DNA of 64,000 nt from Distichodus sexfasciatus (lineage: Eukaryota > Chordata > Actinopteri > Characiformes > Distichodontidae), in contig JAVGVS010000289.1 of the NCBI GenBank assembly GCA_032718565.1, forward strand, positions 304,001 to 368,000, in the 5' to 3' direction. Made by a program: the position numbers and the translations under genes. Below, in pieces: positions 46,158-58,840 of this stretch; position 1 is the first letter of the stretch, and every line of letters starts with the position of its first letter. The notes under the pieces are model-generated. The model searched no databases. It was not told the DNA's origin and saw only the letters and a list, made by a program, of their open reading frames with translations.

Positions 46158-46833
46158 CAGAGGCGGTTCTGTAATTAGGTAATCCTAGGAGACTGCCTGG
46201 CGCCCCGAACCTGTGTGGGAACCCCAAATCAGCCCTCCCACCCTTTGAAAACTTCTTCTTTTTTTTTTTAGACAAATGCATGCGTTTTGTGTTTTGTGTT
46301 TTGTGCTGTGACTCTCATGTGGAACGCCATCACTCTCAAAAATGCAGGTCAATTATTCATCAGAAATGGACTGATTTCAAGACTATGTCAGCACATCAAT
46401 AGTTAACATGTCAAAATATGGCAAATTTGAGTAGTGCAGAATGTCCTAAATGCAACATATGTATGGCTATGGCTTAATTTATAAACACACACTATAATAC
46501 ACCTAAAGACAAAGGTATAGGAAAATGCCCTAAATATTCTTAGCTCTGTAAAGGCCACGCTTATGTTTTTTATGTTGCCAGAGGACAGATGCGAAGATCG
46601 AACTAACAAACTTCTTTTCCTTTGGGAGACCATTGCGACCATTGGTTATTAGGCATATTATTAGTGGACGTTTGCTGTAGCTTCACCCTCACTATTCTGT
46701 TTTCATTTGGGGCAAGGTTATTTGCTTAGGTTATTTGATGGCCTTTTTTTGTATGTGTGTTTTTAAAGAACAAATATGGAGGGCCCCATGCCTGTATTCA
46801 CCTAGGCTCCTAAAATTGCTAAATACGCCACTG
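46158..46833. mobile_element. 676-bp non-autonomous hAT element
   Basis: The ends are CAGAGGCGGTTCTGTAATTA and the complement of the right end, CAGTGGCGTATTTAGCAATT. GTTGCAAA occurs perfectly at 46150-46157 and 46834-46841, the 8-bp duplication of hAT. There is no intact transposase. The segment 46342-46555 is a diverged copy of the one at about 17932-18110, inside a hAT element with different ends. Confidence 0.9.
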
Positions 46834-47214
46834 GTTGCAAAATGATCTCCAGTTTGACTCAATAAAAGAAATGGTGCTGCAAAAAAAGCAAAAGGGTTTG
46901 TGCCCCAACATTAAATACTGTCACATACTAAGGGGGTAATTTCTATCAGGAACTAAATTAAAGTCTGTAACTGTATTCCCAAGAATGGGGGATACAAAAC
47001 TGTTTATTGTGTCTTTCCTCTCCTTCTTGGTGAAGTATCTGATCTGTGGTGAGCATATTGACACATTGTACTGCATGTGTTTGACCCAGGTCCTTATGTT
47101 TATTCTAAAAAGAGACGATTCTCAAGTGCAGTTACATCCTTAAATAGTCTTCACATATTTCCATAGTTGATGGTATTCATAAAGATAAATAATAAATATA
47201 ATTGCAAGCAGTGA
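46834..47214. other. Intergenic DNA, nothing recognised
   Basis: Short AT-rich gap between two mobile elements. Confidence 0.5.
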
Positions 47215-48169
47215 TTACGGGGGCCATGCAGTTTGCAGCTTTATCAGTTTTTCACGAATCGAATTGTAAAGACGTTGAAAAATGACATGTTTAATCCTTT
47301 CATCTAGGGTGCTACGGTTCAAAGCTTATTAGGCAAAATGCAAAATAGCTTATTACGGTGCCACCAACTGGAAGAGTGGCACAATTTTTTTTTGCCTGAG
47401 TAGTGGGTGGGGTCCCGGACCTACCTGCCAAATTTCAAAGTTGTAGCCCACCCAGAGCCGGATTTTTTATGACACTTGGTGTGTGTCGTTGCAGTCCTAC
47501 GCCAAGCCCACCACATTTATTTGCATATTACAGAAAAAGAAAGAACCAAATTAAAAATAGGCTCAATAATAATTAAAGAAGAGTGTCTTGGAATTCAAAT
47601 GAGACCAGTTGCATGCAGATTGGATAAAAATCCAGGAACTAGTTTGCAAGAAATGGTTTCGCATATTATGCAAATTAGCGAGAAATCCAATATGGCAGAA
47701 ATAGATATGAGGGTCTATAAAGATTTATCTTGACCCAAGGAGTGAGATGATATAAGATTTTAGAGAATCAGAGCTACGGTTCAAAAGTTATTAGGCAAAA
47801 TGCAAAATAGCTTATTAGCGCCACCAACTGGCAGAGTGGTTCAATTTTTTTTTTTGCCTGAGTAGTGGGTGGGGTTTGGACTGTTGGGGGTGGGCAGAGT
47901 GGCACAATTTTTTTTGCCTGAGTAGTGGGAGGGGTTATTAGGCAAAATGCAAATTTTTTTAGAAAAACGCAAAATAGCTTATTTTGGTGCAATTTTTTTT
48001 TTGCCTGAGTCGTGGGTGGGATACCGGACCTACCTGCCAAATTTCAAAGCTGTAGGTCTCACAGTTTTTTCTCCACAACGCGTTTTAAGGCAGAAATTAA
48101 AAAAAAAAAAAAAAAGTCAGCACGATTCCAATAGGGTTCCACGCAGTGTTCCACTGCATGGCCCCCTAA
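47215..48169. mobile_element. 955-bp element with inverted ends, internal direct repeats and a terminal hairpin
   Basis: The left end TTACGGGGCCATGCAGT and the complement of the right end, TTAGGGGGCCATGCAGT, match at 16 of 17 bases. The right terminus folds back: 48139-48148 (CCACGCAGTG) pairs with 48152-48161 (CACTGCATGG) at 9 of 10 positions, and the element ends in CTAA. A unit with GGCAAAATGCAAAATAGCTT and GCCTGAGTAGTGGGTGGGGT occurs three to four times (47311-47451, 47772-47878, 47892-47935, 47935-48056). A poly(A) run lies at about 48099-48114. The 85-codon frame at 47476-47733 is unrecognised. Inverted ends, internal repeats and a 3' hairpin recall Helentron-associated (HINE) elements, but this is inference. 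Confidence 0.7.
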
Positions 48170-49278
48170 CTAAAAGGAATATATCTTAAATGAATTACCT
48201 GCACAATGATGCAGTCTGAAAAACTTGAGTTTTTATTACTGTATGTGGCATTTAAGAAATCAAAATTATTTTTTAAGTTTTAAATGTGCTTGTAGGAACT
48301 GCTTTTGAGTAAATATCAAATTCAGAAATTTATGTTTATAACTTTTGCCAGTCGTCGTTTAATTAACTTATGTTTGGTGGAGAGTCTAAATTTCATCCGA
48401 GCTCTGGCTTCTCAGTGCTTCTTTCCTTTTAGTGTGATTGTCAGCACAATTCTCAAGGTTACTTGAACAAGTTATCTGGGGATATCTACAGAATACCGTC
48501 TTGCCCTTTCACAATATATTTAGAACACTAGCCATCAGTAACAGACAAACCAAAAGTTTCACCGACTGCACCTTGTCGTAACCTCCTTTTTATCCTCTGG
48601 CTTTTAAAACGCAAAAGCTTTAAAAAAGGGAACATGGCATGATCCTTTTATGTCTCACTTTTCATCCGTCTTCCTTGTCATGAATTTTACAGGGAAGATG
48701 TTGTTGCAAAGGTGCCCTAGCCCTCATTCCCTTTAGATATATGTAACATGTTTTTAAGATGCACCTTTTTATCCCTTTAATGCCTCTCAAATCCCCCTTC
48801 CTCCAGAGCCCTGTCCTCTGCTAGAGTCCCATGCGTGCTGACATGGCCAGATGCAGTACATGTCTGTAGCAAGATGGGGAAATAAAGCCAAAAAAGCTAC
48901 TTTGCCCGCTAATTTCAGCTGAAGCTTAGGATATTAGAGCTGCATTAAATAGACTCTGACAACAACTATATTCTGTGATCTAAAGTAAGTCTTGCATCAT
49001 GCAGTTTCTTAACTGACTATTCAGGACGATTGCTAGCATGGGACAGGCTATAATTGGGCAGATAATGGCTTTATGTTAAATGAATGTTTAAGGTTTATCT
49101 CTGCGAAGGAAATGCCTGTCAGTGTTATATCGCTCTATTCATGATAATTGCCCTTTCCTTTTGGCAGATTAACTCAACGACTAAATGATAATGCATTTAA
49201 TCCATTTGGAACCAGATGAAATGTCAGCGGGAGTTCTATGCGTTTGTCAGCGAGAAATAAATCACATACTAATCTACA
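48170..49278. other. Intergenic DNA, no supported gene
   Basis: Unique-looking sequence. A block at about 48720-48900 has more balanced composition and could be regulatory. No exon was recognised. Confidence 0.45.
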
Positions 49279-50193
49279 TACACTATATTGCCAAAAGTAT
49301 TCGCTCACCTGCCTTTATACGCATATGAACTTAAGTGACATCCCATTGTTAATCCAAAGGGTTTAATATGACGTCTGCCCACCCTTTGCAGCTATAACAG
49401 CTTCAGCTCTTCTGGGCAAGCTCTCCACAAGGTTTAGGAGTGTGTTTATGGGAATTTTTGACCATTCTTCCAGAAGCACATTTGTGAGGTCAGACACTGA
49501 TAATGGACGAGAAGTCCTGGCTTGCAGTCTCCACTCTAATTCATCCCAAAGGTGTTCTGTCGGGTTGAGGTCAGGACTCTGTGCAGGCCAGTCAAATTCT
49601 TCCACACCAAACTCACTCATCCAGGTCTTTATGATCCTTGCTTTGTGCACTGGTGCGCAGTCATGTTGGAACAGGAAGGGGCCATCCCCAAACTGTTTCC
49701 ACAAAGTTGGAAGCATGAAATTGTCCAAAATCTCTTGGTATGCTGAAGCATTCAGGGGCCAAGCCCAGCTCCTGAAAAATAACCCCACACCATAATCCCC
49801 CCTCCACCAAACTTTACACTTGGCACAACGCAGTCAGACCACTGCATGCCTCCTGGCAACCGCCAAACCTAGATTTGTCCATCAGATTGCCAGATGGAGA
49901 AGCATGATTCATCACTTCAGGGAACATGTCTCCACTGCTCTAGAGTCCAGTGGCGGCGTGCTTTACACCACTGCATCTGATACTTTGCGTTGCGCTTGGT
50001 GATGTATGGCTTGGATGCAGCTGCTCGGCCATGGAAACCCATTCCATGAAGCTCTCTACGCATTGTTCTTGAGCTAATCTGAAAGCCACATGAAGTTTGG
50101 ATGTCTGTAGTGCTTGACTGTAGCAGAAATTTGGCGACCTCTGCGCACTATGCGCCTCGATGGGTGAGTGAATACTTTTGGCAATATAGTGTA
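49279..50193 (-). mobile_element. Truncated Tc1-like transposon
   Basis: The inverted ends TACACTATATTGCCAAAAGT (left) and its complement at the right (ACTTTTGGCAATATAGTGTA) are bounded by TA and extend through ATTCGCTCACC / GGTGAGTGAAT. The element is 915 bp, so part of the interior is missing, mainly the DNA-binding half. The transposase strand is minus. Confidence 0.92.
49363..49788 (-). pseudogene. Tc1-like transposase, C-terminal part
   Basis: The 141-residue frame keeps the second catalytic Asp in LFQHDCAPVHKA and the Glu in WPAQSPDLNPTEHLWDELEW, with 34 residues between them, the DD34E spacing of Tc1. It ends in the usual AAKGGQTSY-like tail before the right-end repeat. The helix-turn-helix domains and first catalytic Asp are not in this frame. 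Scraps of preceding coding sequence lie at 49789-50150 in a broken state. It is not functional. Confidence 0.88.
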
Positions 50194-53100
50194 TTTTGTA
50201 TCTAAATAGTTACAAAATTTGAATACAAACTGTTCTCATCTTAGGAAAAAAACAACTTGTTTGCGTTTTTAGTAACGCCAATATAAGGACAACTTATCGA
50301 GCTCATGCTGTATATTTCTGAACAGACGAGTGTGATGTTAACTAGACCTGAGAATAGTGCCAGTGTGGCATGAGAAATTGCCAGCAATGATAGTTTTTGC
50401 CACTGAGCCGAAAGAAGATTAAACTCTACAACCACAACACTATCCTTCTTCTCCAGAGAAGAGCTATTTTTAGACACTGGAATGGGAGAAGTCAACTAAA
50501 GCATGCAGGCAGATGGTCTCACTGAAGATAACTGCAACTCATATTTGGAGTTCAAATGCAGGTTTTCTAGTTTTTCGGAGAGGTATGCTGAATATGTTTT
50601 CTGTCCCAGAAATGATGCAGACATTAGCATAATGATAATGAGAGAGAAGCATATTTCTCCTAAAATATACAATACGGACATTGTAAGCAGGACAAACTGG
50701 GACATTCCATTGTCCTCAGTGCCATGAGTTAATTATACTGGTTATGCTATAATAATTGAGGCTTCAGACTTGGACAATACTGTGGTAAACAGAAAGTATA
50801 TCAATGAGGCTTACTATCATATTGTGGAGTGTATTAAATACACTGAAATAAATATTGTTGTATGTGTCTTTGCCATGCCTATCTAATTTACCTTCCCTAT
50901 AAAGAGTGCAGTTATTCCTGGATGAAGTGACCTGAATTCTGCCTTTTTTAATATATAATCTGACAATAGATTACTAAAATTACTTCATCCTCACCCACGG
51001 ATCTTGACCTTTAATACTCGCGGGGTTTTTGTGGTATAATTGTTCCCACCGGTATGACCAAGTTCATGCAGAGCCAGCCTAACGGACAAGGTGAACTTAG
51101 CATTTATCTGTGCGAAATTGAATCATTGACTGGGGCTGAGTCATGAAGCAGTGAGAGAACGAAGGAATTTAGGAGTTTGGGTATGTCAGCTAAACTTAGA
51201 AGTTCCATAACAGCCAGGTGGCTAAACCTTCAGGAGAGATTAGGGCGGGTGTTGGGTATCCAGTGAAGGGAGATATCGTGCCTTGCTTAGCAGAATGTTG
51301 GAGTTTCATTTGACTATGGGATTTCCAGTCATAAGACCTCTGCTTTTAATCGCTAAGTCACATAATCTGTTTCACGCTTTGCAACCTGTGACACTGTAGC
51401 AAGGGCTGAGGTCAGTCTCCAGGTTCCCATCAGGAAGTGGCTCAATGAAAAATGAAGATGGAATGTTGTGACACCTTGAGCGCACTAATCGAGGGAGTGC
51501 CCTTTGAGAATTTCTAATAGCATGCCTAAATATACTTTGAAGCCCAGCCATAGATGAGATTAGAAGAATGAAGGTCATGAAGTCCACATCTGCATAAGGC
51601 GCCTGCACAAGGATATGAAGACGTGATCCGAGACTCACCCATAATTTCTATTTACACTACGAGAGGAAATACAATCGCAGGTGCAGGATTTCAGATGCCT
51701 CGCAAAGTGGCAAAAGCCCAAGTTTGCCTTCAGATGTGCAGCCAATGTTGAGATTCATTTTGGAGAAGAACATCACCACAGACTTTGGCAAACATTCATA
51801 TGAAATCATGTGTGGGAAGAAACCAAATACATTAAAGGAGGAATGAGTTGATGAGCATAAAGTAGGGGCAGGGAAGATTTAAAGGAATTCTGTGTTATGG
51901 TGCACATTCTAAATAAGGTCACAAGAGGGAGAATAAATGTTTTTATCAGAAGTATTTGCTTTTTGCATCCATCATCCACAGCACAGAGCATTTATGGTTA
52001 AATTACTTTATAGATTTATTCTAAATCAATAAAGGCTTCAAAGCATCATTCACTTTCTAATTATGTGGAATACATGCAATTTTGCTTTTATTTTATTTTA
52101 TTTAGCTTTTTTAAATTAAGATGTGCTTATTTTAAACAAAGCAAAAGGTGAAAAACAATTTAGAATTGCAAGAGGAATAACAGGGATCACACGCCAGACT
52201 ATGACATAAAAAGAGTCGATTTTGATGTAAGAGAAAAAGAGAAATATTACTGTTTCGGCTCCAAAAACGCAACACGGTTTTTCCAACAATACCGTCAGCC
52301 ATAGAATCTCGATCTGTTATAGAGAACCTGGTTTGCTGGAGAGATTGAAAAGAAAAGGGCAGGACTATTAGCACTGACTCTCAACAAATCATCATGCTTG
52401 TTCCTAGGAGGAGTATTACAGTATATTCAGCTGGTTTATGGCCTACCTCTGCTTCTCCCAGCTGGCCCCTGATCGTACTTAGTATTCCTTTGGCTTTGCC
52501 AATCGATTTCCCTCAGTCTAAGACCGGACTGACACCTCTATCTAATGAATAAAAATCATTTAAGTGCACATGCGATATATGCAAGCAGAGCAATTTAAGG
52601 ACAACAAAACCCTTTAATATAGTTAGATTAAGAGGGACACGTTTGTATTTCTGATGATGCAAGAGAGTAAATCCTATGAAGTAACAGTAAAAGGGACTGG
52701 AGGGGCGCATTCATAAATGAGAAAATACTTCTGTCATCACCTTAGTGTGGCAATAAAGAACGCTGCGATATGCAATACTGAACCCAAATGGTGAAAACGA
52801 GTTTCAGACTGTTGGCTAAGCATCTTTGGACATTTTAGTAGACTAGCTGTTCTTGTGTCTTTCTGTTCTGCAAGTGGGAAAAATGAGGCCTTACAGCTTA
52901 CAGTATGTATTAAAGATTTATTAGAGGGATTTTTTAATGTCTGATTTGCATTAGGATGAAAAGCGTTGAGTTTTCATTGTCTCGTCCTACTCTTGTCTTT
53001 TCTCCTACTCTAGAACAGCTCTGTTCCAAAAGGATTATGCAAGGCAGCAGGTGGACACACTCAAACACAGGAATACAGCAGGGCTGTGTGTGGAGGAAGG

Positions 53101-55115
53101 AGGAAAAGCAGCTGTACACGTGTAGCTCCCTGAATTAGCATGTGCTCTATGACCTCCTGCATGTTTGCCCGGGGGAATCAGCCTCGGAATTTCACCGAAC
53201 ATGACTTTCTCTCTCCCACCCTTACTTTAATATCCCACTTCACCACCTCTGAGCATCCATCCTCTCATTTTCCCCTCTTTCTCTCTCTTTGTCCCTTTCT
53301 TTGCCTCGCTCCCTCTTTTTCTCTCTCCTGAGCTTTCAGCCAAACCCTACTTTGTTTTATCTCTAGACACATCGTTAGTGCTCCTGTGCAGCCGGGCGTC
53401 TTTGACACAGTGTTTATGCATGTGTGTATGCATTAGTGTGCTCATGTATGTTTGCCGCATATAAATGTGTGGGTGTGTGTATGTGTGGAGCAGATTAATC
53501 AGGGAGAGACGCCTCATTCACAGTGCAGCCTTAATTCAGCTGGTAATTTATCTGCTCTGATCACTTCTGAAATCTTATCTCTTAAAGAGGAAGATAACAT
53601 TTGAGTTATAACCTAATTAAAAGCTGATGGCATTAGTCATCATATGCAGTCAGCAGAGTGTGAAAGGGGGAAATTGTCACTGAGACAAATTCAGCAGTGG
53701 CTGGTTGGGATCTGCCTTGTGGCTGGGATGGGTGTAATCATAAATGATGGTCATTCTAAAACTGCATGAGAAAAAACTGAAGGCCTATGTTTTAGGAACT
53801 CATCTGCAAACCAGCAAAGCCATCATAGACAGCCACATGCTAAAAGTCTAATTACTGTCATGTTTAAAAATACATTGGCATATGCTATACATTAATTATT
53901 AGTATTCAGTTCACTAGTGATCTAAAATTCACTTTGTTTAATGATTGACAGAGATATCCTTTTGTGGTCAGACTTGTGACTTGCTCTACTTATATAACCA
54001 ATTAATACCTTTAGCAACTTTACAAAAATGAGAACACACTTCAGAATTTTACCTTTGTATTCACATGTTAATAGATTCTACTGCATGGCTCAGACTGCAT
54101 TCAAATGTTGTTAGGCACAATGAAAATGTCTTTGCATATTAGGAAGAAAAACCTTCATTACTAGCATTTCAAAGATCACAAAGACACTCTCAGGACCAGG
54201 GTTCTGGCATTCTCAGGGCTGTGTGTGTTAAAATTCTACTGGGGTGTGCTTGTTTTTGTACTGAGAGACTTTGTCATGTTGAGTGACTTGCAGCAGACAT
54301 TTTCCCTCCAGGTCTACAGACTGATTCCAGCCGCCGTCTCACCCCAATATCAGCTCTGGGTTACACTGACAGCGGGCCCGCTTCATCAGCCTAATCTCGC
54401 TCTTCCATCTGTGGGTTCTCTCTAAACGCGCCTCACTGAAAGACAAGCTGGGGGAGTCCTCAAAAGCCGATCCCTACCGAATTCAGTCTTAGAGCAGATC
54501 AAAGCCTGCGACAAGGTGCAAAAGTACCACCAAAGCTTACAGTGCGCCTCAGAATCAGAGATTCACTCGATTAAAGGAAAAAATGGTTTCTTTGCACCAG
54601 GGTGTAAAGATGGCTTTTAACTTCTTTTTCTCAGACAGGTGAAATTTGTTCTCTAAACCTACCTATTCAGTTTTCATGAGGATTCTGACATTCACCTGTG
54701 CTTTCTCATTTAAGATTTGTTCCTAGGTAAGGACAGGACTGCTTCAGAACTGCTAAAAAAGCACTCTTATGCAAATTGTATTGCATGCATCTTTGTGCAA
54801 AACATTAGGCTATTGGATTTTCTTCATTAACTTCCTTTAGAACAAATTTAAAGCCCTGCGGTAAGTTGGCGCCCACTCAGACTTCGTTTGTGCCTCATGG
54901 ACTAGCTCCGTGGGATTAAAGGCGTTTGGAAAATTAATGAATGAAGAACAAATTTGAGAAAAAAAAACTGAAATAAAGAATGTGGAATAAGATAAAGAAG
55001 GCCCATATCCTTTACCTACAATGCAATAAATGAAATATTTATTGTAGCTTATGCATGTGCAAACACTCAAATGCAAGAAAAAAGCAGACCCTAAGAAAAA
55101 GCACCTTGCCTTCTC

Positions 55116-55119
<4 letters not shown>
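50194..55119. other. Intergenic desert, no supported gene
   Basis: No exon or transposon was identified. A pyrimidine-rich tract lies at about 53205-53335. The unique block at about 53480-53700, with TTAATTCAGC, CTAATTAAAAGCTGATG and similar AT-homeodomain-type words, is a candidate conserved non-coding element. Confidence 0.45.

Positions 55120-55155
<36 letters not shown>
55120..55155. repeat. (CA)18 microsatellite
   Basis: A perfect dinucleotide run of 36 bases in unique DNA. The 140-codon minus-strand frame over it is a by-product. Confidence 0.95.
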
Positions 55156-55156
<1 letters not shown>

Positions 55157-58100
55157 CATTGCTCATAAAAACTGGAGCTTGAAACCGAATTACGATGAAT
55201 AATTGCATATCGCCCCAAACCTCCATCAGCAAATCGATAGTGAGGAAATTATAATTCATAGAATATCAGCCTCACCCCATACACATTTTACAGCAAACTA
55301 GCACAATTTTACAGCGAGCAATTGCAATCTCCCCCCTTTATTCAGAGGGGCGTTTTGTATTGCCAAACAACATGGTTGAACTGAAACAAAGCACTAAAGC
55401 TTCCTAAACAAAACCCCGCTTTCAGTCTCTGCCATGCCATGAGAGCCCTTGCAGCGAGCAATTAAAAAACCCTATTTAAAAATGCCCATGCTTGTTTTCA
55501 CCCCCCAAGCCTGAATGGTGACTCAGCTCTCAGTCCTCTCATGGTTCCGTGAAGGCGCGTGTGCCACGGGCATGGATTAGTGGCTTTAGCGGCATGCAGT
55601 TAGGCTCCGGTTCAACTGTTAGCACTTGTCAGAGCACACAGTTGGGCCCCTTTTTCATTTGTCCATTTGCCCTTTTTGTTTGCCTATTAACATATTGTAA
55701 TCACCAGGCTAAACGACCTGCCACTGTGTCTGAGCGAATCTGAGCTTTTGTTGATTTCTCTCTGGCATAATGTGCCTTTCTCTTCTTGGCTAAACTTTGA
55801 ATGTGGAGCCTAGATTTGGAGTGGGGAGGGTTCTGTGCCAACATTTGTTCAGCACTATATTGTGTGATCAATAAGTAAAGGTCTGTGGCCATTTTTCTCT
55901 GTCTCATTACACCTATTAGTTTAGCATCTACTTGTCCATTCCTCTCACATCAGCCTCCATTTCCCACTGAATGAACTGGGGCGCTTAATGACCCTAACTA
56001 ATTAAAATCACATAAGGTGGTTTTATGTGTGTAAATACAGATAGCTCTAAAGTTTATTTTGGAAATAAAAATCTGTTAATTGGGAAAGTAAACCTTTGTA
56101 AACCTTCATTAATCTGTTTATAAGGCAGTGCAAGAGAATAATTTGCAGGAAGAGAGGAGAAAAGCCAATGCAACCCCTGTCCCCTGATGGACCTGTTTAA
56201 TAATCATAACCCTCATACTACATTTTTGTGCAACTTCAAAGAGGCCTGCTGCACATCTAGGGCAATTATATGAAGAAGAGTCGTGCACCTGAAACACGAT
56301 TACACCCTTTTATTTCTTTAAGGTGTGAGACCATTAGAATTTGCTTCTCTCTGCGATCTGTCTAATGTCTCTAATGAAGCTGGTGATTTCATTCCGGGAT
56401 TGATAGCAAATATTAAAGTACTTTTGTGGTAGTGTTTTTTCCCCTTCCCTCCAAATGCATGAATAGTGGTGTCTGTCCCAGATAAATAAATAAAATAATA
56501 AATACATTGGTTAATTTAATGAAACATCTGCGTTAAGCCTCCCTGTGGATCTGGGGAGTATTGTTGCGAGGTTCCATTAGCACTCATGTGAATTGTGCGT
56601 TTGAAAAGCAGCACTGTTGTTGTGCCTCAGACCCCTCGCCGAGTCCACAGGGAGTCCCCGCGCTTCCCTCCACTGCGGCTACAGCAGAGCTGTGGAGTGT
56701 GACAACTTTCCTTTCATTCACTTCTCATCCCGTCCCTCTCTTGCCTTTGCTTTCTCTTTCTCACTCACTCACTCGTTCTATCGACTTTTTCCAATCTGTG
56801 CAAATGCTACAGAGTTGAAGCCACATTTACTCACATGCACTTAGTACCTCTTGCCTAGTGAATTGCCTTGTGAAGAAATTAGCTGACTTGGATATTTACA
56901 GCCTTAATGTACATACATATGGGGATAAAACTTCCTCTTCATTAAAAAAAGCATTTAAAAAAACCTCACTTTAATACCTCCCCAGTCACATAAAGTTAGG
57001 TGATTTTGTACTTTTTCTTAATAGAAGAAGTTTTGGATTCATACATGCTCTTGTTAGCATGCTTGTCACCATTCTCCAACCTGCTGGCCCATTCCTCTCT
57101 CTCCAGCAGACCCCTTCGCCGTACTGCTGACTCAAATGGCAGCAAGGGCTCCACTATCTCCCATCTCTTATCTCACGATGTCCCACCCTTTTAAATCCAC
57201 ACTGTGCTGGGCAGGTGATTATCTTTTTTGCCCCAGTCATCCCTCCCTACCTCTAAGCTGACTCCTTCACACTAACCTTGCTCCAAGGTAGCAGAACTAC
57301 CATGCCTATTTGTAGAATGCTCACAAAATTCTCTGTGGGTCAATTCTTAACCATTTTTGCTGAAATTTGTAATGCAAGAGCGTTGTTATGCAAAAGGGAG
57401 AATTTCCAGCACCTCAGAAACCAGGAAACAGTAGTCATTAACTTTGAATTCACTGGAATATGTTTGGGTGCATTCTTGAATTAATTGACTAAAATATGCA
57501 TTAGATGGAGTTTAAAAAATGATGTTCATAGTGATTTAGGCATTGCTGATATGCTGTTACTTAGACAAGATGAACTGCAGATTTAGAGGCGTAATTGCAT
57601 GTCTGATGCTGAGTTTGTGAGGTCACCTTGTGTGGGTGCTGATGATTCACGTGCCGGTCTGGAGAAGTAGGAGGATACTGAACAATGTCTTCACAATTTA
57701 TAAAGCCTACTTTATTCATTATATACATAAGACATATCATGTGGAGGTAGAAAAAGGCAGCATTGCTGATTTAACTACTTAATCATATAAAAGTCATTCG
57801 TCTCACATCTACATGTAAAAGTAATTTTCTTGTATCTGCTTTGAACGCATTTTGCATCTCCTCCCACTTATCCTCCTCCAAACTGCAAGGACACTCTCTA
57901 AACCAAATGAAAGGGACTCAACTGAAGAGTAGGCGGCACCTATTCTAACGAGACCTTTAACCTTCACACCCCCCTCTTCATTTCCCAGGGTCTTCCTGCA
58001 GATATACTCTTTTGGTCTCGTGTTTTGACGTCCACGGATGTGGACGGAGACTGCAGAGAAGAGACTGTCGGCTGGCTGCAGCATCAGAGGGGAGGAATGC

Positions 58101-58299
58101 GGAGCTCTGTGCCTCTGCTGGGCCCCCATGCTGGCATAAACACTCCCGAAGTCTGAACAGATCTAAACAGCTGGTGCTTCCCCACCCACTCAAATTGGCG
58201 TCTTTAGTGTCGATTTGGAGACGCTGTGTTTCATCTAAACTCGATAAGGCTGAAGACACACGACAGAACCTGAACTAAATCGGTTCCCTCCACCTCTTA
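55156..58299. other. Intergenic desert, possible regulatory DNA
   Basis: There is no gene. About 55960-56420 is unique, compositionally even and rich in CTAATTAAAA, TTAATCTG and CATTAATC words, as in conserved non-coding elements. Open frames at 56561-56844 and 57809-58278 have no domain support. Confidence 0.45.
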
Positions 58300-58840
58300 A
58301 CACACACAACACATATACAAACACTGAACATTGCCATCTTTATGAAATGCTTCCAATGATTCTCACAACTTCTATAGCTACACGTAACTGTAATAGTCAC
58401 CATAACCTCAGAAACCAAAATAAACCCTTGAAACTTTTTAATTTAAAAAAATAAAGCTTAGATTTTCTTTCTCAAAACCTAAAAGGTGGTCAAATCTGGC
58501 AGTTATAAGGCATTTGTATCTTTTAAAGGACAATCAGGTCCTTAAAATCCCATAAAAACCTATAAAAACCTGCGCTCTCTCACACACACATACACACAGT
58601 GGTCTAGCTATCTCTGCAAAGTACACTCTCAAATATTTCCTTATCTAAAGGATTCTATACCTACATCTAAACACTACCTTTAATATATATTTTACTCTCT
58701 ATTCTCAGGTGAATGAAAACTTTATATAAACACATTTTTTTATAATGAGAACCTCAAAAATGTCCTCACAAAGTCAAGTAAATCTGACTAATGTCCTATC
58801 ATTTAGAGGACAATCGGGCATGGCAACCACCTAAACACCT
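58300..58840. repeat. Diverged relative of the repeat at 7791-8070
   Basis: It contains CCATCTTTATGAAATGCTTC, CCATAACCTCAGAAACCAAA, AACCTCAAAAATGTCCTCAC followed by AAAGTC, and TTAGAGGACAAT, in the same order as the matching phrases in the first copy. Short CA-rich stretches surround it, as they do there. An insertion or rearrangement separates the two halves at about 58460-58700. Confidence 0.55.

Noticed and set aside
47476..47733. 85-codon frame in the inverted-end element
   Set aside because: No domain is recognised and the element's other repeats are non-coding. It was kept only as a remark.
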